This document shows positions 13,835 through 28,800 of a stretch of 64,000 nt of DNA, piece after piece; position 1 is the stretch's first letter; each line of letters begins with the position of its first letter. The DNA comes from Parapristionchus giblindavisi. Lineage: Eukaryota > Nematoda > Chromadorea > Rhabditida > Diplogasteridae. The notes beneath the pieces were generated by a model. It saw only the letters and a list, made by a program, of their open reading frames with translations. It was not told the DNA's origin and did no database searches. The DNA lies in the NCBI GenBank assembly GCA_943737045.1, contig CALSFV010000208.1, positions 744,001-808,000 of the forward strand, written 5' to 3'. The translations under genes and the position numbers were made by a program.

Positions 13835-16800
13835 CTGAAAGAAATTATTCTTCGTTTTATTATTTCTCATGAAATGTAAGGAAAAAATGCTATGCTGAAT
13901 GAAAATTTTTAGGCAATTGCAAAATTCTCTAGTCAGATATCGCGAGCGCAAATGATGTCTCTCACCATCCGTTGTGGTCTAGTGGTTAGGATTTATGGCT
14001 CTCACCCATAAGGCCGGGGTTCGATTCCCCGCAACGGAAGAAAGATTTTGCTGTTTTTTCAGAGCTACCAGAAAAAGAAAAAGAAAAAGAAACAGAGAAA
14101 AGAAAAATCAGAGTTGAAAAATATATATTAAAATATTTTCTCCTTTTTTTTATTCGGCATACTTCACCATTTCACAGCTGTCAAATAAACGATAAAAGCA
14201 TGAAAATCTTTCATTCAAAGAAAGGCATAAATAATATTGGGCATTGAATAAGACACACCTGGTCATCCACGATGAAGTAGGCAATGGTTCCATCTTCGTC
14301 TCTCTCATGCAATTTGTTCTGTTCTTTCATCGATTCCTTCACTAGATTCTCGATGACTGACCAATGAACAGCGGTGAATGGACGGAATGTCTACAAATTT
14401 TGTTTTAGAATTAATAATTATATTCAACGTAAGGCGAAGCACTTACAGCTAGGATTTTCGTATAGATCTTATCATTGACACTCCAATTCAGACACAATTC
14501 GGGAATTACACTTCTCGAACCATATTCATCGGTCTTATAGACGAATCGACGAACCAATCGACTCTTCTCGTGACTTTTCAACTGGAAATATCATATTTTT
14601 TCAGTTTACTTCCTGAAGGGATATGAGACATACCATGTCTTGAATCTTGATAGCCTGTTTCGATTTCGGTTTGACGAAGAAGACTCGATTCATGAGTGCA
14701 TTTAATTGTCCTGTAGCACTCGCGTCTATGACATTAGCTGACGTCATTGCGATATTATTTCCGGCATTCTTTTCGCCTTCCACCTTCTGTTCCAATTGCC
14801 GCAATTCGAACTCCTTTCTCAACTGTGCCTGAATTTTTAAAGTTTAAAAATAATCCATATTATTCTATTATACTTTTGAAATCTTGACCGAAGTATTGGT
14901 CCGAGCGGACTTTTCCGCGATGGAGATAGCATCCTGTAATAGACGATATTATAATAGATTCACAATGCCAAATCATGTTTACTTTTGCAATTGTTCTGTC
15001 TACTTTCGCGTCCTTCTTTGCATTTAGGGTTACGTTTGACAATTCGAAGATTTCATTGGCCCTTCCTTCGTCGGAAGATTCGATATCGATCATATTGAGT
15101 GAATTGCCTAATAATATTTATTTCATTAAATTTCGATAAATCAATAAATCGACTTACAGTTGGTGTTCAACAGAGCTTTCTTCACTGATAATTCAGTTTG
15201 TGAATCGACAGCGATGATTCGAGGATCGACATGAATCTTATTGATAGGAGTAGGATTGGATACAGTCCTGAAAATTACAATTTTCAAATTTCTCTTCAGC
15301 CTATATTCGGCATAGGTACTACATAAAGAAAAAATTAATGAACGAATCAAGTAACTTTTAGCGTTTAATGTAGAGCTCTTACATGATAGGAATTGGATCA
15401 GTTGTCATTCGGAATTGAGAGAGGACAGTTTCATTGTCGATGTGAAGAGACACAAACGAGACAATACTATCCAGTAGATCCTCGATGATGATATTATCCG
15501 GGATAGAATCCTGAAATATCCAATTTCCAACTTTGTAAACATAAAAATCGAAATTTATTATTGCGGTCTGTAAAACTGACAATTGATGCACGGCGTTTGG
15601 TACTCGGTCGATGTTCACGAGGAATCTGTTTGGAGAAAGACCATTTCTTGTAGAGATTTTTCAGAGGAATGAACTTATTCGACTTCCTTTGCAAACTAAA
15701 AATGTTCAAGTATTAAAAGTACTCAATTATCAACATACTTCATATATCTCAAGACTATCCTCAGAAGGTATCATATAACAGATAAAATACGTACTTGTCA
15801 ATCTCTCGTTGTTTCTCCCATTGCATGATCTCATCAGCCACAGTCTTCCTCTGTGTGCCCATGATACCAGAACGATCCAGTAGATGACTAATCGCCTCGC
15901 TTCGATTGTATTTGACCATCGTCTGAAATTATGAATTTGTCAGAGATCAAATTTTGAACTTTGATCTTTAATATCCATTTAGCACATCCGTTTTCGAGTT
16001 ATGAATTAGTCCCCACCAACGCCGTTTAACGTTTTTTTATCTATCACTATAATTATCATTTGTGCTAATAATAAATAAGGCATTTGACGCAAAAACCTAC
16101 ATGATGTACGATAGACTTGAATTGTTTCTGCCAGATATGTTTCATGATCTTCCTCTTAACAGTTCTCAATGACTTCAATCGTTGAACATTCTCGATCTCC
16201 TCCTCCTCTTCCTCTTTCTCTCTTGCTATTTTCGCATCTTCCTCTGCTTTCTTCTTCAACTCAGTCGCTTTCTGTTCATCAGTGAAGAATTGTTTCCTCT
16301 GAGCGAGAGTCAAGAATGGCCGAGGTGGTTGCGTTTCGGGAATCTCTTCTTTCACTTGTACCACCGGTATCTCGACTTGTTCGGGCTGAAATGATTACAT
16401 TGTCCAGAGTTCCTACAGACTCTTCGATAGAAGACAATGCAAAATACTCACCTCTTTGAATATGCTGTTACTTCTGAAGGACAGATCGTTCTTGTCAAAA
16501 TCGCATTCACTTATGAGGTCCAATCGAACAGCCAGCGACAGTTTAGATGGAGTCCTCTTCTATAATTGAGCAAATTATTGATTGACTAATCGAGTAAGTG
16601 GAATAACATACCTTTCCACTGGAAACGATGAATACGCCATTAACGTCATCTTCACTGTTATCGGTGCTGTCAGGACGATTCTGATTGCTCCTCTCAACGA
16701 TGTCTTTGGTATGTGAATATTTATCACGAAGACAGATGAGCTATAAAATAATATATAAAAATTGCTCGATAAAATAATTCTTTATTACCTTCTCATTAAG

Positions 16801-19800
16801 ATTCTTCGGTTTGGTTCTCAATTGGTGACTACGAGTTCCCAGTCCTAATTTGGCCAATCTCAGCAGAATCTCATCCTTGAATTTCCAATCCAAAGTCTTA
16901 TTGGGCAAACGATTCAGTTTGAAGCGAGCGACCTGAAAATTTACTGTTTGTTGACATGTTTAGTGATTATGTCGGAAAATTGTGTCGACAGGCTTAGTTA
17001 AACTTTTGATATATTAGATAAGTAAGGGACGTTTCTTACTCTTTTCATCTTCTTAGACAGCTTTTTCAGTTGCCTTGTAGCGCGACCATATTTCGTCGTT
17101 TCGTTTTTCTTCAAACACTTCGTTCTCAGCTTTTGACGCAGTCGACGCCTGAAAATATCAAGCATTAAAGCAGGAGCAACTGAAAGTTTTTTCGTGGAAT
17201 TAAAATTAATTAAAATATTTTTAAAACATTTAATTAGTAAAACTTACTGTCGACCATATGTGTCATAACGATCGATGCGAGAAGGTAGACGATTATGCCA
17301 TAATGACGGTGTCAATCCTATTTTGTTTCTACATATTTTAGTGAAGACTCCTTCAGGAAGATTGTACCGGGCAACGTTTGCCTGCAAATATAGAGTGAAT
17401 AGGATATATTTTCAATGAAGTAAACATATTTCGTAAAAAGGACCTCGTGATTGCAAAGCGGTTAAGTTGTTGTTATATCTAATAAAAGTTTTTTATTGTC
17501 AAAAAGAAAAAAATTTCAAGATAGCAAACAAGGAAAAATAGACAAAACATTAATTCCGTTGCGGGGAATCGAACCCCGGCCTTATGGGTGAGAGCCATAA
17601 ATCCTAACCACTAGACCACAACGGATGATGAAAAGAGGAAACTACTTTCGCACTACGTGACTTGCTTGTGTAAGCTATTACACGGGAATATTTCGATTTT
17701 ATTCTTTATTCGTCTTTTCAAATTTATTTGTTCTTTTTCTTTGAATGCGATATAGTGAACATTATAAATTATATGCTATTTTCATTACGAATTCCCAATA
17801 TATATATATATATATAAATCTCACCTTCTGCAGTATGGCGTTACATCGACGTTTGGCAATCGTTTCACTGTATAGGAGACTCTTCGATGCGCCAAAGTAT
17901 GAGAGATGAAGACGATTTTTCTTCTTTGACAGTGGCAATAGACGAATGTCTTTACCATCATTCAACGCTTTCTCTACAAGAGATCTTTCTACTCTTCTCG
18001 CGAGCTTCGTCTTAATCTGGGGGTTCAACAATCCTCTCGTTCTTGGTCTTCGCTTCTTAATCATATTCATCCTCCTGTGTTTCATGGTGCAGATCAGCTT
18101 GAACTGTTCACTGAGACACTCTGATCTCATTACTAGACGACGATCTTTCTCTCCTGAATCATGAACGTTCAGGGTCTTGAAGATGACCTTTCTCTGCTCT
18201 TTGGAATTCTTCTTTGCATCGTCAGCATCGTTGGTTCCAATCTCAGTTGCTTCTGTCCTCTTTCTATCTCTGATAAGTAGTCTTCTCAACACGAGAGCCT
18301 TCTTCTGTCGAGCCAATTGTGCGACAGTCATTTCCTGGAGAGAGAAAGTTTGCTTTAAAACATTCGCAGAGAAAATAGCGACAGATATTAATGTCATACC
18401 TTATTTGGGATGAATTTGGATGCCATCTTATAGGCGACCATATCAACGTCGACTTCGGATTTATTCTTCTTCAACTCTTCCAATTTGACCATGGGTTCGA
18501 ATCGAGTCACGCACTGCAATGCGGGAGACATTAGAAAGAATATTTGACCATTGCATTGATAAAGCATTACTTGAGTTGAAATTATATGAGGTAGTTTAAA
18601 TAAGTATTTTAATAATCAAACAACTAAATGTTAGCTTACTCTATCACGTCTGACTGTGACATTCTTTCTTTCAGTAGCCACTTCATCCGACTTCCTCGGC
18701 TTTCTATTCTTCTTGGCTGCTACGGCGGCCTGCTCGTAGTCCGTAACTTCTACGGGAACTTCGATTATGTCATCTGTAAGAAAAATATTTTATACATAAC
18801 AGATATTCGGCAGAATAAAGAGACATATTAAAGGTAGGAATTCAAATTAAATAAGTGTTTTATATATTCAGTATAGTAACTGCCGTACCTCCATCCGTTT
18901 CCAGTTCGGTCTTGATTAACCGTATGTTAGACGGACTAAATGGAGAACCAAGACAACAGATATCAGATGCCTCCATTTCCTTGACAAAGTTTCTGTTCAA
19001 GAAGAATTCGGCTTCTTTGATCCTTTCAGCTTCTTCCTCTGCAGCTGCACGTTCTTCGGCTTCTTTCTCTTCTTGTGAACGCTCTTCTTCTGCTTTAGCT
19101 TCCGCTTCTAGTGTCTTTTCCCATAACCGTCTCTTCTTTGTTTCTAACTTCAGTTCTTGATACCACAAACGACGAAGTTTCGAATTGAAGACGACCTTTC
19201 GAGTTCTGTAATGCAGCTATTTAGGTTACAGTTTTGCCAAATAACATTAGAATTAGTAGCGAATAATTACAAGTACTTTATTTCATATTTCATTAATGAA
19301 AGTGGTTACTCTACCTCTTATCTCTAGGAGGCACCACAGTCATGAGCTTCTTCAACGTGGGTAGTTTTTCCTTCTCCAGCTTCTCCTTTCTCTTTGCTTC
19401 TCTCTGTTCGTTAATAAAAGCATCTTTGGGAAGGTTCATCAAGAAGTCGAAATACTCTGCCTGGGCGTCATTCAACTGCAAATATTGTGTTATTATACTA
19501 TTGTAATTATTTTATAATGATTATATTTTACCTCTTCTTCGTCATCTTTTTCATCATTACAATGAACCGGAAGAGCGCTTCCATTCATTCGTGCCAAATC
19601 AGCCAATCTCTTCACTTTTCTCCACTTCTCCATTGCCACTCTCATATCCGTCCCAGACTTGATCGATTCCCAATCGCTGTGAATGTTCATCGCTCGAGTG
19701 ATCATTCCTTCACGAATCTTCGGTGAGAGATGCTTCTGTGCATTGATTGTCATGATTTTACGACTCAACGCCTCCTGAATAAATGAAAGCAAATTTACTA

Positions 19801-22800
19801 ATTTATTCAAGCGTGTTTTAGATAGAAAAAAATTTGTTATTATATAGATCACACAGTGTATGGGTATATCATTATGTATGTTTCGGCAACGTTGATATTC
19901 ATTGAATTCACCTTGTCCAACACTGTCTCCTTCTCTTTCGCTTCTTCATCAGTCTTCAGCTCTCGTCCTTCACTATCGAAGAATCGGTTGTACGCTTTCA
20001 TCAAAACTTTTCTCTGTAATATGAACGTTATTGGCTTCTTGTCTGCTGGTCAATTTCATTTACCTTTTCTTCGTTGAACTCCTTCAACATCTCAGCCTTG
20101 TATCCTTCTTGAATATCTCTGGCTTCACATGGAAGAGCAATGGGTTCTTGACCGAAATCATCCTTTAATGAACACAGGTTAAGGACATATTTTGAATAAT
20201 ATAAACGCAAATAAAAAAATACAATAGTTAAATTTCCAACTGACAATGTATAGTTGATCGATGACAGCCTTGCGCTCATCTTGGATTCTCCCATAGTAGA
20301 CATCCAATAAATCGCTTGATTGCTGATCAAGGCGCTCCTTTACGTCCTGTGAAAGTCATAGCATAAAGTGTACGGTTATTGACCCCAAATAAGAATAAGA
20401 ATAATATGAATAGTCTTACATCTTCCTTCAACCATTTAGATCGTGGATCATAATTCATCGAATAATCACCAAGAATACTCTTGTGGTTGGGCTTCCGATT
20501 GGAGAACATGATAGGACTGCTTGATCGCTTCTGAAAGATCAAAGATCAACATCGAAAATAAAACATGCATACAAAACGTACGTCTTTCTTCATTCTCTCT
20601 TCTCGTTCTATGATCTTCTTCTCGATAAGAGCTTCTCTCTTTGTGACTGCGATCGATTTGGCAAGGAAGTTTACAACCTGCAAAAGATTAAAGATCAGCA
20701 ATCGAACAAATAATCAAAGATTCATGATTAGACTACAGTACCTGTTCTTCCATCGTGGCAAGAGTAGGATCATGTTCGTATTGAGTAAGTTGTGATTCTC
20801 TTCTCAATATGGCATTTTCATATTCTTGTTCTCTCGAAAATTCCTCCAATGCTCGCTTCTCCCCATTCTTTCCTTCATATCGGGACATCTCTGTCTTTCG
20901 CAGACGAAGCTTAGACATGATTTTCTTACGAGCATTGACGATCTCTTGAGTGCGTTCAGCACGCTGATCCTGAAGTGGGAATATTTAGGTAATATTTTTT
21001 GTGTTAAATAATGACGGGATATTAACGAGTGTGAAACATAAATCTGGGAGCTTCGAACGACTAAAAACATGGGCGCTAAAAGTTTCAATATTTCGAAATT
21101 AGACTTTCTAAAAAGTACAAGTCGCAGTTGATGTAATGATTGCATCATCCGTATTGAGTTAGAAACAATGCGTACCTTGAATGAATGAACGGGAACTAGC
21201 TTCTTGTCGTCTTCGAGAATGGCAAAGTCGATTCCATATAATCGAATGACTTCAACGAGTTTGTGTATCGGACGAGGCTGAAAGGATGTTATGAAAATAT
21301 TAATGAGACTATAACTAGCTGATTGTGTGCAAAATAATCATGAAAAACAAATAAATAATACCTCAGCTAAATCAGGATCCTTCTCGAGCATCTGTTTGAT
21401 TGCTTCCGTGGTTGGAGTGACGAGCACGACCATCAAGCGGATCTTATCGATCTAAATATAGTTATTAATTAATTCTTTCATTATACCATTCTTGTTATCT
21501 CCATAAATCAAGAAAATAAATTGAAATAATGAAATTTCAGTATCTACCTCGTCATAATTTTTGTGTGCTTTCTCAGTCAAATTGATCTTCGCCAACTGAT
21601 TGATATCCTGAAATTTGAATTTATTAATTTAGACGGAACTTATATTAGTATATGAATACCTTTCTCAGTCTCATTCTCTTCTTCTTCATAGCTTTTTCAG
21701 CACGTTTCTGAGATATGATCGTATTCAGTTGAAGAATATTTGCTTCAGAGTGATCGAGACCATGAGGAACACGGAAAAATGTGGCAAGTTCCTAAAATTA
21801 TTCCTATTTTTGTAATTGTTAAATCTAATTATTTATATATTTTCTGAATTTTGCACAAGTCTAATGCAAATCACTTACTAACAATAAGTTGCAAATTTAC
21901 TTACCTCATGTAAGTTTCCTTTATAAGGTGTCATATCCTCCGATTTCATCATCTCATTCACATTAGCTGCAGCATGAATAAACATTCGAATGCTATGAGT
22001 CCTCTGTCTTTCTTTCATCTTCTCAACGAGCTCTTTTCTCCTTTTCTCTTGGTGCTTACTCAGCTTTCTTGTCACCTTCTTCTTCGGCTTTATCAAAACC
22101 TTATTTTCGCCATCGTCCTTCTCTTCTTTTTCATCAGTAGCCTCAGCAGTCTTCTCAGGTTCTGTCTCGGTTTCGTCAGCCATGATAACATCTTTGCTCT
22201 TCTTTTCTGTCTTCTCAACAGTTTCAGATATGGCTTTCTTCTCTTCTAGGTTTCGACTTCGGATCACTTTCTTAGCCGTAGACATCAACTGATTAATCCT
22301 CGTCTGTGCCAGAATTGCCTTAGCGGACAATTTCTTTGACTTCCTCCTGTCCTTAGGGTTCGCTTTAACTTTCTTGACTTTCATTGACATGATCTTACTC
22401 AACTTCGCCAATACTTGTTTCTTCTCTCTCCTCATTCTTCGTCTCTCACTCGTCATCAATCGGGCATATTCCTTCTCTATCAGAGACTGTCGTTTCCTTT
22501 GTGCCATGAAGTCAATGTTGATTGGTTCTCTCACAAGGAATCCATTATCCTTCTCACTCCAGTTATTCTCTTTCTTCCAATGACGAGAAAGTTTCATCGC
22601 CTGAAAACATATTATTAGATATGAATATGATTTTGTATTGTAACAGTTTCCGCACACTAAAACATTGTGAAAGTGTACAAACCATTATTATGTCAAATTC
22701 TCTGATTTAAAACATTATTGTATTTCCATTTTTGATTCCAATGAATTTGCTTTTGAGAAATAGTTCTCTTTGATCATTGATCATTAGTTCAACATGAAAC

Positions 22801-25800
22801 CAATTGATAAGGAGTGAACAAATGGCATACCTCAATCACTTCTGAATTCCTGTCAAGAGGACGATCACTTTCACATTCGACCATGGCCTTGCTGGGTCGA
22901 ATTATCCATTTTCTAGTGGGGAGAAGAAGACGATCTTTGACGTCGCCCTTCAATCGCAGAATCTACAATGAATGGAATTAGTACTTTACTTCTTCACTCA
23001 TCAACAATTATCGCTACAGTATTAAATATTACTATATCTAACATATTATCGTAACGGTACAACAAGAACACTGACTATAATATTCCAATTACAGTATCTG
23101 ATATATTACCTCAGAGCCATGATCTTTAATCTTCTGTTCTACAAGTTCGTCTTCCATCTTCTTCTTCTCTTCATAATGGATCTTCTTCGACATCGACTTG
23201 ATCGACTTCTTCAGACTCTTCTTCTTTCTTCTCAATCGTTGGTATGCATTGACATTGAGGACGCGATTTCTTCTTTTCAAAATGTCCCAACGATTTTCTC
23301 GTTCAATCTTATCAATTTGTTCTTTAGACAGGTGAATCTTCTTAGATTTGACAACTTTGATCAGTCTCTTCTTCAGTTCTTCTAGCTTAGTCTTCATTAC
23401 ATGAGGAGCGCCGACAATCTTGACCACATTCCTTCCATTTACTTTCTTTGTTGAAACTATGATCTTATTAGTAGTGGCTGGTTTGAAATCTCTTTTAGAG
23501 ATGTCGTTATCATTCTTGATGACGGTGAACTTGGTTCCATTCTTCTCCATATCTGCGAGCGTTTTCTTATTAACAAACATCCGCTTGGTCTTTGTTAGAA
23601 TTGTCGACTTTTTAATCTTCTTTGACTTGGTAGACTTGACCTTTACTATCTTTCTGACTTTCTTCGAAGGAGCCTGAACAAAATGATTATAATTAATGCT
23701 TAATATACAAGTCAAATAATTATAAATAGTTATGCTACTTACCTTCTCATCTCCACATGGTGTTCTCCTCACAGAAATATCTTCCGTATCGGGTTTCTCC
23801 TCAACTTCAGCATGATTCGACATGGAATTCTTCGTGTTGTTCTTCAAGCGAGTACGGCTAGAGTCCTCTCTTTTGGATGTCTTCTGATCGGGAGATGTCT
23901 ATAAAAATACAGTACTTGCTTAATTAATCAATAAGGTTACACTTCTATACCTCTTCTAGTGTCAGTTTCTCTTCGTCTAATTTCTGCTTTGTAGAATAGC
24001 TGTTCTTTTTCGTGGAAGTAGGTAGTTTCTGATCTTTTGGAACCTGAATATATAGTTATCGATTTTTTTAAATAAATATGAATATTTTCCCATACTTTTA
24101 GTAGTTGTTTCTCCTTTGTCTCGTAGGTCTCAACTGAAGTCGTTCTCGACTTAGATCCTTTAGAAGGAGTGACATTCTTTCGAACTGGAACATCGTCTTT
24201 GTCTCCATTCCTCGATCGACTCCTCGTAACCTGTAATTTATGAGCTGATTTGTTTATAATTCGCTTGTTTTATTAAATGAAAATTATGCTACATACCTGT
24301 TTGGAATCATCATGATTGTCTAATGTTTCCTTTGCAGAATTCAGTTCAGTTTTATCGTCATTGATTTCAATAACATCAATAGGCCATGAGCCTATCGAGA
24401 GATTCAACGATCTTTTCTTCGGCGGACGACCCCTCCCTCGTTTTTCAGGTGAAGACTGAAATACATGAATGAATATACTTTTAAAATATTTTTGGAGCAG
24501 CATATTGAAATGAGAAACTATACATACGTCTTCCGAATTCCTTCGAATGGGTTTATCCTCGTCTCCATTCTTCGTTGGGGTAATCGTAATCGTCTGTAAC
24601 ATGATTTCATTATAAAGGCATCGACAACTTCTCACAATTCGATATGGATAAACATACCAATTCAGGTTCAAGATCTTCTGGCGTGTTCGGCTTGGAGTTT
24701 TTCCTCGGCCTTCCTCTGCCTCTTTTGATGGGAGTTTCAGGAGCAAGCGGGGCTGCAATCTCGTTTGGCAATGGAGCGTCCACTGACGATGGCTGTTCTT
24801 TACTCGTTGATGGTTTAGCCGCACACGCTTCAGCTTTCATAGAGAGGCCAGACGTAGAAGGTCTTTCCTAGAAAGAAATAGCAAAGTAATTTCTTGGTCA
24901 TGTATAAATAATAATTTCGATGTCATTTACCTCCTCGACCTCATCCATAGGCAAGTCAAGAAGAGCAAGATCAGTTTTCTTCAGAACGACCACTCTCTTC
25001 TGCGTCTCATCATTTTTCTTCTTTCTGGAAACAATGATCTTACTGAACTCCGCTGAGAGATCCTGAATTAAAAGTTATTATTATTAATTATTTGAAATAA
25101 AGAATAAGTGGCTATTACCATCTCTAATTGCTTAATCTCTTCGCTCTTCATTTTCGTATCATCGGTATCATTGATTCCTATCCGTTGTTTAATTCTCTTC
25201 ACCACTTTACCGTCTTTCTTCAATCTGATGATTCTGAACTGTTTCTCCTTCTTCGTCTCAACTTCCTCCCTAGTAGAATCCATCTCTTGGCTCGTTCTTT
25301 CAATCGAATCTTCAGACTTGGCAGAAGTGAGCTTCTTCTTGTTCATCATCCTCTTCTCTTCTCTTCTTTCTAGACGAAGGACCTTCCTCAGTGCACTTTC
25401 GGTCTTCAGGAATTCCACCTTCTTCTTCAGCTGAGCGAACACCTTCAGATCTTTCTTTCTCTTGATCCTCCGTTCCTTCTCGGCCTTCTCAGCATCCTTT
25501 TCGGCCTGAACAATAAGAGCTATACTGATCTACCCGAATAATTTTGTTTGTATCGATGTTTCTTCAGTAAGTAATATTCAATCAGCAACAGATCTTTAAG
25601 CCTTGTAAAATATGTACCTGTTCCCGAGCTGCAGCGGATATAGCATTGAGATGACGTAGATCTTGTTCTATCTCCTGCAATGGACTCTATCAATTACTGT
25701 ATGATGCACTATGATTATGTTTGTTCGTACGTCAGCTCTACCCACCTTCCTTCTCTCAGCCTTCTCATGTGCTTCCTTTTCTCTTTTCTCCTTATTTTCC

Positions 25801-28800
25801 TTCTTCAGTGTATCCCTTTCCTTCTCGGTTTCATCGTCCGAATCGCCGTCTTGCTGCTTCTTACGCGCCTTTCTCAATTGATCAAGGGGGGCGGAGATTC
25901 GGGGCGGTTGAGCGGGTCGACGGTCTGAATTAGGAGTACTGGGAGCTGTAGGCGGTTTGGATGATGAAGAGCGGGTTGGCATTGCAGGAGGTACTGTTTG
26001 AACGAAATCTGAAAAAAATCAACAAAACTATCGAACTCAAATTGAGAAAATCAAAACTGAAACGTACTTCGCCTGAGTGAATCCGGTCGTTGAGGTCGGG
26101 GAGGAGTCTGGGGCACATCATCAATGACCTCTTGTTTCACGTTCGCACTTGGAACCAATGGGAACGTGAGTGGCGGTCCTTGTTGAGCCTTCGTGTGCGA
26201 TTTACGACCACCCTGAATTTATTGTTATTTATTGAATTTAAATTTAGCATGATATAGTATGACCTTAATTTAATTATGGCACAATTTTAGAAAGATTAAA
26301 CCGGGCCCCTATCAACGGTAATTTGTGTGTATGATAATTAGCTGACCTTTGGCTTCTTCTCAGGTGGAGGCGGCACATAAGGCCTATCGACGTCAACAAT
26401 GATCGATCTCGTATTGGCTGCCATATGAGCTGCGGCTGCAGCGGCCTCTTTCGCAAGTGTTGATGGACGCCCTCGCTTCTTCTTAGGAGCCTCCGGTGGT
26501 AGTTGATAGTAGTATCTGTAGCATACAAATTTATTGAATATATGTGTCAATGCCTGTCCATTTCTCTTTGGTCTCACCTACGTTAAAGAAATGGCTTCAT
26601 TTCTTTCTCTTTTGTATCTTTCGGAAATTAATGTTATCACTTACGTTCCTCCCGGATAATGTGTAGAAGGAAAGCCAACGATGGGGATCAGTGGGGGCTC
26701 ACTGATTTGCATCTGCAAATATGAAAAATGGTAAAATCACTCGCTTCTTTCCAATGGATATTTGCGCTTACCCTAATCTGTTCTGGTGCTTGATTATGAT
26801 CGAACTGCTGCTTCCTCGATCTCTTCTTAGGAGTGGGAGCAGGTTCGACCGGAGATTCCGAGGGAGTCGTCACTGGATGATCATTGTTAGAATTTGGATT
26901 ATTGGAGTCAGTTCCTCCTGCTTGAGAGGTCGATGGCTGATCAGGCACAGCGAATTCTGTCGTCTCCATCTTGATCTTCTTTGGCTCAGGGCAGAGAGCA
27001 CTGCACAATACAAATTATTATACTGAATTACATTTTTTTTAAACTTCACAGCATGTTTTTTCTTATCACTTGAAACAGTGTTAAAAGTTCATTATGGAAA
27101 ACATCTCAATGCGTTTACTCAGGACTGCTGTACTTACCCAGTGACGAGTTGATTGGTGGCCAATGCTCCGAGAGTCTGAGGGTTCTCATCGAAGCCCAAG
27201 CGTCTCTTCGCAGCTGAAACATAAACATCTTAGACAATGGATAAATCGTGTAGGCATGCAGGCACTATGTAAGAATATGGAGAGAAGTGTGCGGGAAAGC
27301 AGTTGCTCAAGGCGGGTGAGTAATGGAAACACGAAGAAAGGATAGGAAAGATTGGGAAAGTGTCTATTCACACTGGATAGAATGGTTAACACGGAAATAG
27401 TATGGACCATCACTCAACGAATATCGTACACATGATTTAGATAGAGAAGAGAAGGAAATTATTAGCAAAGAGATGAAAAATAGACACGTTTAAGTAGAAG
27501 AAGTTAAGAACGACGACGACGATGACTCTACACATAGTTATTGCGTACGTGTATTCATTGGTCCTCCATCCATTGGTCTGATTCGAGTCCTTAGACGAGG
27601 AGATGGAGCTATTCCAACCACCTCCGCCTGCAGTGTCCCATCCAGACCAGTTTCTCTCAAAGGAGAAGGACTGTCACTAATTGTATGGGTCCAAAGGGGT
27701 TCACGAATGGTGTAGGGAACTCCGCCTTGAGGTCGAATAGCCACTGGACGATGAACAACGAACTCTTCATTTGGTTCTTGCTTGATCTGTATAGGCATGT
27801 GCTGGTGAAATGTTGCAACAACAGTAGGAGCAGGAATAGGAGCATGTTGAGGAACTATAGAAGGATCAGAATGTTGATGAGGATGAGAATTATCACCCCA
27901 CTCAGGTAATATTGTTGGGACGGGAGCAGCTCCCCACTGTCGTGTTTCAGCTTGCTGTGGATATTGTTGAGGGAATAGAGGAGCATTGTGCGAGAGAACA
28001 TGAGTTGGATTACGACCTGGAGGGGGCACGACAGGGACAGGAGGTGGTGGAGCTTGACTTAGAGCTACGGTATCCACAAGCATTGGGAACTGCCGGAGAT
28101 TATTGGAGGAGCCTGTTGCGGGACATCTCTCACCATATAAGTCTTAGATTATGAATTCAATACCATGCACGGTATAGAGTAGAAGAGGGAGATAGAGAAG
28201 AAACAAAACGGAGTTGAATGGGAAGGATAATATTACTACAGTAAATATATATGGCCATTTCTGACAAAATGCGCTCGACTGTTTCCTTCTCACATATGCA
28301 ACCTCTCGAGTTTCTTTCGACCCACTTAAAGACTGCTCCGAATCGTTCCAATATATTCAAGATCACAATGTAGCTTGACTGTTTTATATGTCAAGAGAAA
28401 CGCTTTCAAATGGCCATACAGATGATTCTAATCTACTCTACCGTGCGATGGCGCTAAAGAAGCAAGCAGTTAGAGCTGTCTAGATAGTCGGAAAAAAATG
28501 GAAAGGATGATAAGAAATGAAGGAGAGACATAAGAGAACGCACAATTCACATAAGTGTCTGAATATCGCGAATGGCTTTCGGTAAATAAGAGATATTGGC
28601 GCAAATCGTTTTGATCATTGTATTCACACAGTCTAATTGGAGAATAAGCAGAACAACACGCGACCAATTCAAAGCGACCAAGGTTGGGAATAGTCCGAGA
28701 CAGAATAATAATAAGCGAGGAGAGATCGAGAATGCGATGAATATAATAATATAATGAAATGGTTAAGACGTACCTGAAGCGGCAGTGGAATCTCCTTTCC

